Positions 1-8,773 of a stretch of 64,000 nt of DNA are shown piece by piece. How positions within the stretch are numbered: the first letter of the stretch is position 1; every line of letters begins with the position of its first letter. The stretch lies in the NCBI RefSeq assembly GCF_001439665.1, contig NZ_LMAK01000003.1, positions 1 through 64,000 of the forward strand, given 5' to 3'. This DNA is from Formosa algae (GTDB lineage: Bacteria > Bacteroidota > Bacteroidia > Flavobacteriales > Flavobacteriaceae). The notes beneath the pieces are model-generated. The model saw nothing but the letters and a program-made list of their open reading frames with translations, searched no databases and was not told the origin of the DNA. Position numbers and translations under genes: made by a program.

Positions 1-1531
1 CCCGCCATAATATCTGGTCTAGACACATCGATAGCCGTTACATTGGCTGTTTTCATAAAGGCTGCGAAAAGTGCCAAAGCAGTTAAAGCTGCAGAAGCAA
101 TTGCAAATCCTTTTCCTACAGCAGCAGTTGTATTACCAACAGCATCTAATTTATCTGTACGATCACGTACTTCACTAGGTAGTTCTGCCATTTCTGCAAT
201 ACCTCCGGCATTATCACAAATTGGTCCGTAAGCATCAACAGCTAACTGAATTCCTGTATTTGCTAACATTCCAACAGCTGCAATGGCAATACCATATAAT
301 CCTGCATAATAATGAGAAATCATAATTGCTGCGGCGATTAATAAAATAGGAATCATTGTAGACATCATCCCTACACCTAAACCAGCAATAATGTTTGTAG
401 CTGCACCAGTATCTGATTGCTTAACAATAGACATTACGGGTTTTTTACCTGTAGCTGTATAATATTCAGTGATTTTACCTACACCTAAACCAGCGATTAA
501 ACCAGCAACAGTTGCCATAAAAACACCCCAAGAACCGAAAGGTAAACCTGCAACAGTTTCAGGAATTAATGTTTTAATTATAAAATAAGAAGCTATAACC
601 ATTAATCCGGCTGAACCAAATTCTCCGATATTTAATGCTGTTTGCGGATTTCCTCCATCTTTAACTTTAACAAAGAACGTTCCTAATATAGACATTACAA
701 TTCCAACAGCTCCTAAAACTAAAGGTAAGTACACGGCTCCTAAACCATCAAATTCTGGTGTAAGAATAAAAGCACCCAATACCATAGTACCAATAATAGA
801 ACCTACATACGATTCAAATAAATCTGCTCCCATACCAGCTACATCTCCAACATTATCTCCAACGTTATCTGCAATAGTTGCTGGGTTTAAAGGGTGATCT
901 TCTGGAATACCAGCCTCAACTTTACCTACTAAATCTGCACCTACATCGGCTGCCTTAGTATAAATACCTCCACCAACACGAGCAAATAATGCTATAGATG
1001 ATGCTCCTAAAGAAAACCCTGAAAGCACGTTTAATACCATCGCTAAGTTATCTGCACCTGGCCATATATTTTGATATATCATGAATAAACTACTTAATCC
1101 TAATATACCTAAACCTACAACACCTAAGCCCATAACAGCTCCACCAGCAAAAGCAACTTCTAATGCTTTCCCTAAAGAGGTTCTTGCTGCTTGAGTTGTT
1201 CTCACATTTGCTTTAGTTGCAACTTTCATTCCAATAAATCCTGCTAATGCAGAACAAATGGCTCCAACAATAAATGAAATTGCTACAATCCCACTGGATC
1301 CAACTTCAGATACGCCTTTAAAGTATAATAAGGTAGCTACAGCAGCTACAAAAATGGCTAAAACTTTGTATTCAGCCTTTAAGAAAGCCATGGCTCCAGT
1401 GGCTATATTTTTGGCGATACGCGACATTTTTTCGTCGCCTACGTCTTGTTTAGAAACCCATCCGCTTTTAAGAAAAACGAAAATTAGTGCGAGCACACCA
1501 AAAAGCGGTAAAAATTTTATTAGATATTCCA
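1..1531 (-). CDS. hppA: K+-dependent membrane pyrophosphatase, partial
   Basis: Inner-membrane pyrophosphatase that couples PPi hydrolysis to cation export. The frame starts at the ATG ending at 1531 and runs off the left edge, so about 510 N-terminal residues are present and the C-terminus is missing. Long hydrophobic helices alternate with the PPi-binding signature [17 protein letters not shown] and a following DNVGDNVGD. At 109-138 the frame reads [10 protein letters not shown]; an Ala where the K+-independent branch has Lys marks the K+-dependent branch. Both H+ and Na+ pumps occur in that branch, and I cannot tell which this is. It lies downstream of soluble ppa on the same strand, but a hairpin terminator separates them, so it is probably transcribed separately. 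Confidence 0.95.
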
Positions 1532-1599
1532 TACTTAAACTATAATTAAAAAGGTTATTAATTTACATAGTCATAAAAATACCACAATACCAGATACTA

Positions 1600-1635
1600 A
1601 AAAACCACATTTGTCAGTTTAAATGTGGTTTTTTT
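1600..1635 (-). terminator. Rho-independent terminator after ppa
   Basis: A stem of about 12 bp (AACCACATTT paired with AAATGTGGTT) closes a loop of about 8 nt and is followed by a T-run on the minus strand. It sits between the ppa stop and the hppA start and would end ppa transcription. Confidence 0.8.
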
Positions 1636-1652
1636 ATTTTTTTACTAAAAAA

Positions 1653-2180
1653 TTAGATTTTAAAGTCTCCTTTTTCTTTGTGCTCGCTATTATTATAACG
1701 TTCTACACATTCATGGTAGACTTGTATCGCTGTTTCTGCATTACTCCAACCTCCAGTATCTACTTTCTTTTTCTCTAAATCTTTGTAAACTTGGAAAAAG
1801 TGTTCGATCTCTTTTAAACGGTGTGGATTTAAATCTGCGATGTCTGATTTATTATTCCAAATTGGATCTGAAACTGGTACACAAATAATTTTTTCATCAG
1901 GTCCTTTTTCATCTGTCATATGGAACACTCCAATTGGTCTAACTTCCATTACAGTCATTGGATATGTTGGCTGATGTCCTAATACAAGCACATCTAATGG
2001 ATCTTTATCTAACGCTAAAGTCTCAGGTATAAAACCATAATCTCCAGGGTACATCATTGAAGAAAATAGCATTCTGTCGAATCTGATTTTATGTAGTTTA
2101 AAATCGTATTCGTATTTATTTCTACTTCCCTTAGGAATTTCGATTAAAACATCGAAAGTTTCTTGCTTTTTTTGACTCAT
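1653..2180 (-). CDS. ppa: Inorganic pyrophosphatase (soluble, family I)
   Basis: Cytoplasmic hydrolysis of PPi to phosphate, which pulls biosynthetic reactions forward. The 175-residue protein has the family I active-site signature DKDPLDVLVLG preceded by GDYGFIPET, and its length fits bacterial PPases. I chose the ATG ending at 2180 (MSQKKQETFDV). An upstream in-frame start at 2231 would add 17 hydrophobic residues foreign to this cytosolic family. No strong Shine-Dalgarno is visible, as is usual in Bacteroidota. It lies next to the membrane pyrophosphatase gene, so the cell holds both an energy-wasting and an energy-conserving PPase. Confidence 0.96.
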   Translation of the reverse strand: MSQKKQETFDVLIEIPKGSRNKYEYDFKLHKIRFDRMLFSSMMYPGDYGFIPETLALDKDPLDVLVLGHQPTYPMTVMEVRPIGVFHMTDEKGPDEKIICVPVSDPIWNNKSDIADLNPHRLKEIEHFFQVYKDLEKKKVDTGGWSNAETAIQVYHECVERYNNSEHKEKGDFKI

Positions 2181-2308
2181 ATTTACTGTGTTTATTATGG
2201 TAAATGTACTGAAGACTATAATTATAGGCAACCAAAAAAGGAATTGATTTCAGAAATAATAATTATAACGATGTAAATTGATTATAATTGAAAAAATAGA
2301 GCACAAAA

Positions 2309-4801
2309 CTAAAAATAAAAACCAAAACTACCCGTAACTCCAAAACTTCGTGCATCTGGATTATCTAGATAATTTCCTCTAAAGTTGAAATCTATTCTGA
2401 ATACTTTAAAAATATTTCCTATACCAAAACTATATTCATAATACACTTTATCTGTTGGTGCATTATACGCTACATTTGATGCATTTAATGCAATATTTTC
2501 ATCTGAAATTTCTCCCCAAACACCGCGTAAACCTACAATTTCTCTTAAGTTTAATTTTCTTAGAAAAGGAATTCTAGAAAACAAACGACCATTAAAATTG
2601 TGTTCTAAATGTGCAGAGGCATATGTATCTGTAATAAACTCGTAATAATTTAATTGCGAGAAGGTATTATAGATTGAAAAATACGCTTGGTTACCTGGCA
2701 CTACACTTAATAATCCTAACGGAACTTCTCCAAATGTTTTCCCTGTTTCAATCGTAGTTAATAATCTTCCAAACCCACCAATTTGCCATGGTTGTGTGTA
2801 AGAGAATTGCATTTTAGTATAATCAAAATCACTATTAAACACATTCTTTTCTCCACGACTAACTTGCGCAAATAAGGTTGCAAAATTATCATTTGCTCGA
2901 GAGCGTTCAACACCATAACCAGTCATCCTTCTATTTGGGAAATACGTTACAGATAAAGCGGTTTCAAATTGTTTAAGTTCAGACGCTATTTCGGTATAAC
3001 TATCATCTGTATAATAATCTAAATTAAACGCATCAGACGCAGAACCTAATGTTCTATAATCTGCTCCTAATCGAAACACCACATTCTTTATAGGTTCTAG
3101 TTCAAAAGCTAAACTGGTAAGTTCAATATTCGTTAATTTATCGTTGGTGCCTTTTGCAAATAAAGCTGATGATGCCAAACTTCGACCCAAAACATCTGTA
3201 GATGTAGTTAAACTTGCCCCGATTTGCTCGATATCTTTACGATGACCTCCAGAAACAATAAAACGATTTTCTTTATCGATTAACCATTTACCTGAAATTC
3301 CGTATTTAATTTTATTATCTCTAAAACCATAAGCTCCAAAGCCTTCAATTCGCCAGGGGTCATTAGCTCCAAAATAGGTTCGTCCACCACCACGAATACG
3401 CAATCCTTCTACTTCGTTATATCCAAAGCTAGAAAAAATGGGACCGTAATCCATATTAAGTTCATCCAACTCTACATATCCGGATGCCAAAATAGTTCCG
3501 GCACTATACAAGCGTTTAAACTTCTTAACCGTTTGTAGTGTATCTAACATTTTATACACCCCTTTTTCGTCTTTACTTAGGGTTTCTAATCTATTGGCGT
3601 CCCAAAATTCATCATCTCGGTTATAAGTGTCCTCATTATACTCAAAAACTTGTTCGCTATAAAAGTTATCGGCTTTAGGTTTATCGAATACATAATTATC
3701 GTAAAGTGTGGTACGTTTTCCGTAGACACCTCTAGCTTTTTCTTTTTTCTTAAAGGCAAAATCCGACATAAAGTAGTCGCGTTTTATAAGAAATATAGAA
3801 TCGTTTAATACATCAAATTCTTGCTCTATGTAAATCTCTTTTACCCAGTTTATATTGGCACTTCTAGAAGCTTGCATGTTTATTTTCTTGATGGCAAACG
3901 TAGAATCGTTCACCCAAAAATCACCTTTAAATGTCAGCTCATTTTTACGTCTCGGATAGTAAATAATATTATAGCACCATTTATTATCTATAAACGAACT
4001 ATCTGCCAAAACATAATTGTAGGTATTTATCCCTGTTTTAGACAAGGGACTTACAAAACTTTTATCGAAAAATTTCAGGTAATTATCGTACACATCGTAT
4101 TGAGAATACAAATCTTTTATAAAATCTAAAATGAATTGATTATTACTAAATCCAGACATTTTATTTCCTTTCAGGACTTCACGCTCATTCGTAGAAACGT
4201 TATCTCCGTATACTTTACTTGCAGATTCATTCACAAAAATAGGCAAGTACGTTTTTCCTGTCACGTTAGATGTATCTACAGATTCAAAAATAAATTCCAT
4301 GCCTTTAAAAATCTTACTTTTTACTAAAGCGCTATCTATGGTATTTAAGTCGAATTCTATTTTTTCGTATTTGTCGTATTCATATTGATCGAATTTACGA
4401 AGTCCATTACGGCGTTTATGTTCCCATATTTTTCTCAAAATATCGATCGCGGGATTATTCTTTTTAGGTTGTTTCCCTGCAACAATAACAACTTGGTCTA
4501 GTTGTGCAGTTTCTTCTTCTAACACAGCCTTTAAATTGTAATTAATTTTATTAGGTAGCGGAAGATTTTGAGTTATATACCCAATAAATGAGATGGAAAG
4601 TGTATCCCAGTCGGAATCTGATTCCATATAAAATCGTCCTTCTTCGTTAGTAATAGTACCTTGAGAAGAACCTTTAAAAATAACGTTAGCATAAGCTACG
4701 GGTTCGTTATTTTCATCAAAGACATAACCGCTAACTTTTGTTTGAGCTAGAACAGATAGGAATCCGAAAAGTAATAATAGGAGGCTAAGTCTTAATTTCA
4801 T
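2309..4801 (-). CDS. DUF5686 and carboxypeptidase-regulatory-like domain outer-membrane protein
   Basis: An 830-residue exported protein. Residues 1-19 are a signal peptide ending LAQ. Residues about 21-105 form a carboxypeptidase-regulatory-like beta-sandwich (VSGYVFDENNEPVAYANV ... TNEEGRFY), a fold that often sits before TonB-receptor plugs. The rest matches the Bacteroidota DUF5686 family, and its C-terminal part has alternating aromatic strands and ends SFGFYF, like an outer-membrane barrel. No TonB plug is evident. The substrate and function are unknown. The gene follows pdhB on the same strand but behind a terminator, so it is probably separate. Confidence 0.85.
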   Translation of the reverse strand: MKLRLSLLLLLFGFLSVLAQTKVSGYVFDENNEPVAYANVIFKGSSQGTITNEEGRFYMESDSDWDTLSISFIGYITQNLPLPNKINYNLKAVLEEETAQLDQVVIVAGKQPKKNNPAIDILRKIWEHKRRNGLRKFDQYEYDKYEKIEFDLNTIDSALVKSKIFKGMEFIFESVDTSNVTGKTYLPIFVNESASKVYGDNVSTNEREVLKGNKMSGFSNNQFILDFIKDLYSQYDVYDNYLKFFDKSFVSPLSKTGINTYNYVLADSSFIDNKWCYNIIYYPRRKNELTFKGDFWVNDSTFAIKKINMQASRSANINWVKEIYIEQEFDVLNDSIFLIKRDYFMSDFAFKKKEKARGVYGKRTTLYDNYVFDKPKADNFYSEQVFEYNEDTYNRDDEFWDANRLETLSKDEKGVYKMLDTLQTVKKFKRLYSAGTILASGYVELDELNMDYGPIFSSFGYNEVEGLRIRGGGRTYFGANDPWRIEGFGAYGFRDNKIKYGISGKWLIDKENRFIVSGGHRKDIEQIGASLTTSTDVLGRSLASSALFAKGTNDKLTNIELTSLAFELEPIKNVVFRLGADYRTLGSASDAFNLDYYTDDSYTEIASELKQFETALSVTYFPNRRMTGYGVERSRANDNFATLFAQVSRGEKNVFNSDFDYTKMQFSYTQPWQIGGFGRLLTTIETGKTFGEVPLGLLSVVPGNQAYFSIYNTFSQLNYYEFITDTYASAHLEHNFNGRLFSRIPFLRKLNLREIVGLRGVWGEISDENIALNASNVAYNAPTDKVYYEYSFGIGNIFKVFRIDFNFRGNYLDNPDARSFGVTGSFGFYF

Positions 4802-4810
4802 AGTTAAAAA

Positions 4811-4848
4811 AAAACTTCATCAGCAATAAATCATGTTGATGAAGTTTT
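4811..4848 (-). terminator. Rho-independent terminator after pdhB
   Basis: A 12-bp stem (AAAACTTCATCA paired with TGATGAAGTTTT) with a 14-nt loop; on the minus strand it runs straight into a long T-run. It lies between the pdhB stop and the DUF5686 start. Confidence 0.85.
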
Positions 4849-4868
4849 AAATATGTGATAAATGCAGT

Positions 4869-5846
4869 TTACTTATACATTACCTTTTTAACAGCTTTTA
4901 CAACGTCGTTGCTGTTAGGTAACCATTCTGCCAATAATTCTGGAGAATAAGGAGCAGGAGTATCTGCAGTATTAATTTTTACTATTGGAGCATCTAAATA
5001 ATCAAAAGCTTGAGCTTGTACTTGGTACGTAATCTCTGTAGATACGTTTCCAAATGGCCATGCTTCTTCTAAAATAACCAATCTATTTGTTTTCTTTACC
5101 GAATCTAATACGGCATTTATATCTAATGGACGAACAGTACGTAAGTCGATAATCTCACAAGAGATACCTTCCTTTTGTAACTCGTCTGCAGCTTTGTAAG
5201 CTTCTTTAATAATTTTACCAAAAGAAACGATTGTTACATCTGTACCTTCACGCTTGATATCGGCAACACCAATTGGTAGAACATATTCTCCATCTGGCAC
5301 TTCACCTTTATCACCGTACATTTGCTCACTTTCCATAAAAATAACTGGATCGTCGTCGCGAATGGCAGCTTTTAAAAGACCTTTAGCGTCATATACATTT
5401 GAAGGAACAATTACTTTTAAACCAGGTGTATTTGCAAACCAGCTTTCGAATGCTTGAGAGTGCGTAGCACCTAATTGTCCAGCAGAACCAGTAGGTCCTC
5501 TAAATACGATTGGACATTTAAACTGCCCACCAGACATTTGTCTAATTTTTGCAGCGTTATTTATAATTTGATCAATTCCTACTAACGAAAAGTTGAAGGT
5601 CATATACTCTACAATTGGCCTGTTTCCAGTCATTGTTGAACCTACAGCTATACCTGCAAAACCTAATTCTGCAATTGGAGTATCGATAACACGTTTTGCA
5701 CCAAACTCGTCTAACATTCCTTTTGATGCTTTGTATGCACCGTTGTATTCAGCAACTTCTTCACCCATTAAGTATATGCTCTCATCTCTGCGCATTTCCT
5801 CACTCATGGCTTCACAAATCGCTTCTCTGAATTGAATTGTTCTCAT
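4869..5846 (-). CDS. pdhB: Pyruvate dehydrogenase E1 component, beta subunit
   Basis: The beta subunit of the thiamine-diphosphate-dependent E1 enzyme, which decarboxylates pyruvate and passes the acetyl group to E2 lipoate. At 325 residues it matches the heterotetrameric type. Typical blocks are REAICEAMSEEMRRDESIYL near the N-terminus, the GEEVAEYNGAYKASKG block after it, and FRGPTGSAGQLGATHSQ in the middle. The alpha subunit is not adjacent here. A good promoter lies just upstream (TTG at 5897-5895, 19-nt spacer, TATTTTTG at 5875-5868), which gives a short leader. A terminator follows, so it looks monocistronic. Confidence 0.95.
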   Translation of the reverse strand: MRTIQFREAICEAMSEEMRRDESIYLMGEEVAEYNGAYKASKGMLDEFGAKRVIDTPIAELGFAGIAVGSTMTGNRPIVEYMTFNFSLVGIDQIINNAAKIRQMSGGQFKCPIVFRGPTGSAGQLGATHSQAFESWFANTPGLKVIVPSNVYDAKGLLKAAIRDDDPVIFMESEQMYGDKGEVPDGEYVLPIGVADIKREGTDVTIVSFGKIIKEAYKAADELQKEGISCEIIDLRTVRPLDINAVLDSVKKTNRLVILEEAWPFGNVSTEITYQVQAQAFDYLDAPIVKINTADTPAPYSPELLAEWLPNSNDVVKAVKKVMYK

Positions 5847-5867
5847 GTATCATTTTTTATAAGACCA

Positions 5868-5897
5868 CAAAAATAACAATAAATAGAAAACTTTCAA
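5868..5897 (-). promoter_or_regulatory. Bacteroidota-type promoter for pdhB
   Basis: On the minus strand TTG (5897-5895), 19 nt, then TATTTTTG (5875-5868) match the flavobacterial -33/-7 pattern TTG-N(17-23)-TAnnTTTG. The predicted transcription start is about 15 nt before the pdhB ATG. Confidence 0.65.
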
Positions 5898-5936
5898 TAA
5901 AAGAATTATTATTAATTCATTAAATTGAAAATAAAA

Positions 5937-6554
5937 ATGAAAAAGGCCACAGATGTGACAGAATTATCAGAAAAAGCAAAAACCCCACGTTACAGTAGTT
6001 ATATCTATTCTAATGATAAATCTATTCAAGAATTAATATCTGTACAAGAAACAGCTATAGACGTGAAATTTATTAGTCATCCCGAATCACTAGGGCAATT
6101 CCAAGAAACCACAAGCATAAGTTTAAAACCTCATAAACTAATAACATATAAAGATTACACCAACGATGTGTATCGGTTAGAAGCTTCTCGAAAAAACAGA
6201 GATTTAATTACGGAACATACCAGTATTAAAGACCATAATCTTACTTTTAATTGGACACTACATGATGAAACAAAAATTATATTAGGTTACACGTGTAAAA
6301 AAGCGACAACAGAAAAAATTCTTTTTGGCAGAAAAACCCATACTACAGCATGGTACACAGAAGAGATCCCTTTTAATGATGGTCCTGGATATTTTAATGG
6401 ATTACCTGGTTTAATATTAGAACTTAAAAACAATGAAAGTGTACTCGTTAAATTTGAAGAAATAGAAGTCTTCAATGATAAAAACACTGTTCTAGAAGCT
6501 CCAAAAAACAAAAACAACTTTATAAGTATTAATGAATTTCAAAGAAGCCGTTAA
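5937..6554 (+). CDS. GLPGLI family protein, N-terminally shortened
   Basis: Belongs to the GLPGLI family of Bacteroidota; the name motif is present as FNGLPGLILEL, preceded by LGYTCKKATT and TAWYTEEIPF. Members are normally exported proteins of about 250-290 residues with a signal peptide, and their function is unknown. Here the ATG at 5937 gives 205 residues beginning MKKATDVTELSEKAK, with no hydrophobic signal sequence and no first beta-strand. An upstream TTG at 5925 adds only four residues. About 45 N-terminal residues therefore seem to be missing, and the gene may be a non-functional remnant although the rest is open. It diverges from pdhB only about 90 bp away. Confidence 0.75.
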   Translation: MKKATDVTELSEKAKTPRYSSYIYSNDKSIQELISVQETAIDVKFISHPESLGQFQETTSISLKPHKLITYKDYTNDVYRLEASRKNRDLITEHTSIKDHNLTFNWTLHDETKIILGYTCKKATTEKILFGRKTHTTAWYTEEIPFNDGPGYFNGLPGLILELKNNESVLVKFEEIEVFNDKNTVLEAPKNKNNFISINEFQRSR

Positions 6555-6750
6555 TACAATTACAGAAGTCATGACATGCTTTAATTTATAGTATACATTA
6601 TAGTACTCTGTATAATTAGAATTTTAATTCATACAAAAACGTTTCTGAATATAATTAGTGTTCTTATTCCTTTAACACTTCCTTAGCAATCTTTTTTCCT
6701 TACAGCCCTCTAAATTCCACATTTAGCAATTTTTAACTCTTTTTTTGATT

Positions 6751-6776
6751 ATTTTACTATGCATGCATAGTAAAAT
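6751..6776. promoter_or_regulatory. 26-bp perfect palindrome upstream of etfBA (probable operator)
   Basis: The 26 bases are exactly self-complementary, centred on TATGCATGCATA with AT-rich outer arms. The centre is about 77 bp before the etfB ATG. A weak -7-like TAACTTCG lies at 6792-6799, which would place the palindrome across or just upstream of the -33 region. There is no T-tract beyond it to suggest a terminator. A dimeric TetR- or MarR-type regulator is a reasonable guess; no regulator gene is adjacent. Confidence 0.6.
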
Positions 6777-6840
6777 TTAAATAAAATTCAATAACTTCGT
6801 ATCCAAATAGAACCATACTTATTTAAAACAAACAAATATT

Positions 6841-7587
6841 ATGAAAATTTTAGTGTGTATTAGTCACGTTCCAGATACGACTTCAAAAATAAATTTTTCA
6901 GAAGGAGATACTAAATTTGATACCAATGGTGTACAATTTATAATTAATCCTAACGACGAATATGGTTTAACACGTGCCATGTGGTTTAAGGAAAAACAAG
7001 GCGCTACAGTAGATGTTGTAAATGTTGGAGGACCAGAAACCGAACCAACCTTACGTAAAGCATTGGCACTTGGTGCAGATGGCGCAATACGTGTTAACAC
7101 ACCGGCTTTAGACGGCTTTGCCGTAGCAGAACAATTAGCAAAAGTTGTAAAAGACGGCGCTTACGATTTAGTAATCGCAGGTCGTGAATCTATAGATTAC
7201 AACGGAGGCATGGTACCAGGTATGCTTGCAGGATTAACAGATGCAAACTTTGTAAACACCTGTATTAGTTTAGAAATAGATGGCACAAATGCGAAAGCTA
7301 TTCGTGAAATTGATGGCGGAAAAGAAACCGTTACTACAGCGCTCCCTTTAGTTATAGGTGCACAAAAAGGACTAGTTGAAGAAAGTGATTTACGTATTCC
7401 AAATATGCGAGGAATCATGATGGCTCGTAAAAAACCTCTAACGGTTTTAGAACCTATTGAAGCTTCAACAGAAACCGTTTCTGTAAAATTTGAAAAACCA
7501 ACGCCTAAAGGAGCCGTAACACTTGTGTCTCCAGACAATTTAGACGAGTTAGTACAATTACTTCACACAGAAGCCAAAGTCATTTAA
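6841..7587 (+). CDS. etfB: Electron transfer flavoprotein, beta subunit
   Basis: Small subunit of the ETF heterodimer, which accepts electrons from acyl-CoA and related dehydrogenases and passes them to the quinone pool through ETF:quinone oxidoreductase. The 248-residue protein has the ETF-beta start MKILVCISHVPDTTSKI, the block INPNDEYGLTRAMWFKEK, and the recognition-loop segment DLRIPNMRGIMMARKKPL near residues 180-200. The gene opens a two-gene operon with etfA, 55 bp downstream. A perfect palindrome upstream suggests that the operon is controlled by a dimeric regulator, possibly responding to fatty-acid or branched-chain catabolism; this is inference. Confidence 0.95.
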   Translation: MKILVCISHVPDTTSKINFSEGDTKFDTNGVQFIINPNDEYGLTRAMWFKEKQGATVDVVNVGGPETEPTLRKALALGADGAIRVNTPALDGFAVAEQLAKVVKDGAYDLVIAGRESIDYNGGMVPGMLAGLTDANFVNTCISLEIDGTNAKAIREIDGGKETVTTALPLVIGAQKGLVEESDLRIPNMRGIMMARKKPLTVLEPIEASTETVSVKFEKPTPKGAVTLVSPDNLDELVQLLHTEAKVI

Positions 7588-7642
7588 TCACATTTCAAGA
7601 CCAAATATTAATTTGTATTGAAATTAAAAACTTAAAAACATT

Positions 7643-8605
7643 ATGTCAGTTTTAGTATATACAGAATCAGAACAAGGAACATATAAAAAAGTAGCTTTCG
7701 AAGTAGCGTCTTATGCTAGAGCTATTGCCGATCAATTAGGTACTTCTGTTACAGCAATATCAATTAACGCAAAGGATCCTTCTATTTTAGGAACCTACGG
7801 CGTGACAAAAATATTAAATGTTCAGGATAGCAAATTAGATGCTTTTAACGCCAAATCTTATGCAAATGTAATTAATCAAGCCGCTGCAGAAGAAGGCTCG
7901 GAAGTTGTTATTGTAAGCTCAAGTGCAGATAGTAAATATTTAGCACCATTATTAGCTATAGAGTTAAAAGCAGGTTACGCTTCTAATGTTGTTGCCTTGC
8001 CTACAAACTTATCCCCTTTTACCGTTAAACGTACAGCATTTACAAATAAAGCATTTAACGAAACAAGTATTAGTACATCAATTAAATTAGTTGGATTATC
8101 TAATAATTCTTTCGGAATAAAAGAACATGCTACAGAAGCAGAAGTTACACATTATTCACCATCTATTCCAGATAACGGCGTACATGTAGAATCTGTAGAT
8201 AAGGTTACAGATAAAGTCACTATAGCAGATGCAGACATCGTAGTCTCTGGTGGTCGTGGTTTAAAAGGTCCAGAAAATTGGGGAATGATTGAAGATTTAG
8301 CCGATGTTTTAGGAGGTGCTACAGCCTGCTCTAAACCTGTTTCAGATTTAGGATGGAGACCTCACGGCGAGCACGTAGGTCAAACCGGAAAACCCGTTGC
8401 AGCAAACTTATATATTGCGATAGGTATCTCTGGGGCTATTCAACATTTAGCAGGAATTAATGCTTCTAAAGTTAAATTAGTGATTAACACAGACCCTGAA
8501 GCACCATTCTTTAAAGCTGCAGATTACGGTGTTGTTGGAGATGCATTTGAAGTTGTACCTCAGCTAATCGAAAAATTAAAAGCTTTTAAAGCGCAAAACG
8601 CTTAA
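7643..8605 (+). CDS. etfA: Electron transfer flavoprotein, alpha subunit
   Basis: Large, FAD-binding subunit of ETF (320 residues). The C-terminal FAD domain is clear: VVSGGRGLKGPENWGMIEDL, then SKPVSDLGWRPHGEHVGQTG and LYIAIGISGAIQHLAG. The N-terminal part forms the alpha/beta domain that pairs with EtfB. It follows etfB with a 55-bp gap and is presumably co-transcribed. The 3' flank carries an unusual folded element (8628-8759) that may end this transcript. Confidence 0.95.
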   Translation: MSVLVYTESEQGTYKKVAFEVASYARAIADQLGTSVTAISINAKDPSILGTYGVTKILNVQDSKLDAFNAKSYANVINQAAAEEGSEVVIVSSSADSKYLAPLLAIELKAGYASNVVALPTNLSPFTVKRTAFTNKAFNETSISTSIKLVGLSNNSFGIKEHATEAEVTHYSPSIPDNGVHVESVDKVTDKVTIADADIVVSGGRGLKGPENWGMIEDLADVLGGATACSKPVSDLGWRPHGEHVGQTGKPVAANLYIAIGISGAIQHLAGINASKVKLVINTDPEAPFFKAADYGVVGDAFEVVPQLIEKLKAFKAQNA

Positions 8606-8627
8606 TTTTTTTTAAATTGTATTAATA

Positions 8628-8759
8628 AAAAGACTGTTTAAAAGACTCCTACCCTTCAAATTTTTAATAAAATTTAAAGGAGTTCGCCTATTTTTACCCA
8701 TTGTTTAAAACAAAAAATGTAGAATAGGTTTGGTAAAGTCCTAATTTAAACAGTCTTTT
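8628..8759 (+). ncRNA. Candidate structured RNA element or MITE-like inverted repeat between etfA and the BFN gene
   Basis: A perfect 15-bp inverted repeat (AAAAGACTGTTTAAA at 8628-8642, its complement at 8745-8759) encloses 102 nt. Pairing can extend inward through ACT/AGT and TACC/GGTA with small bulges. Inside, 8645-8650 pairs with 8678-8683, enclosing an AAATTTT/AAAATTT hairpin, and CCTATT at 8687-8692 pairs with AATAGG at 8723-8728. The right arm ends in TTTTGTGTTTTT. No coding frame is evident. It could be an elaborated terminator, a small RNA with a long irregular stem, or a short non-autonomous mobile repeat. I recognise no known family. Confidence 0.45.
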
Positions 8760-8773
8760 GTGTTTTTAAATTT

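Noticed and set aside
7197-7538. Minus-strand open frame of 113 codons within etfB
   Set aside because: Antisense shadow of a well-supported gene.
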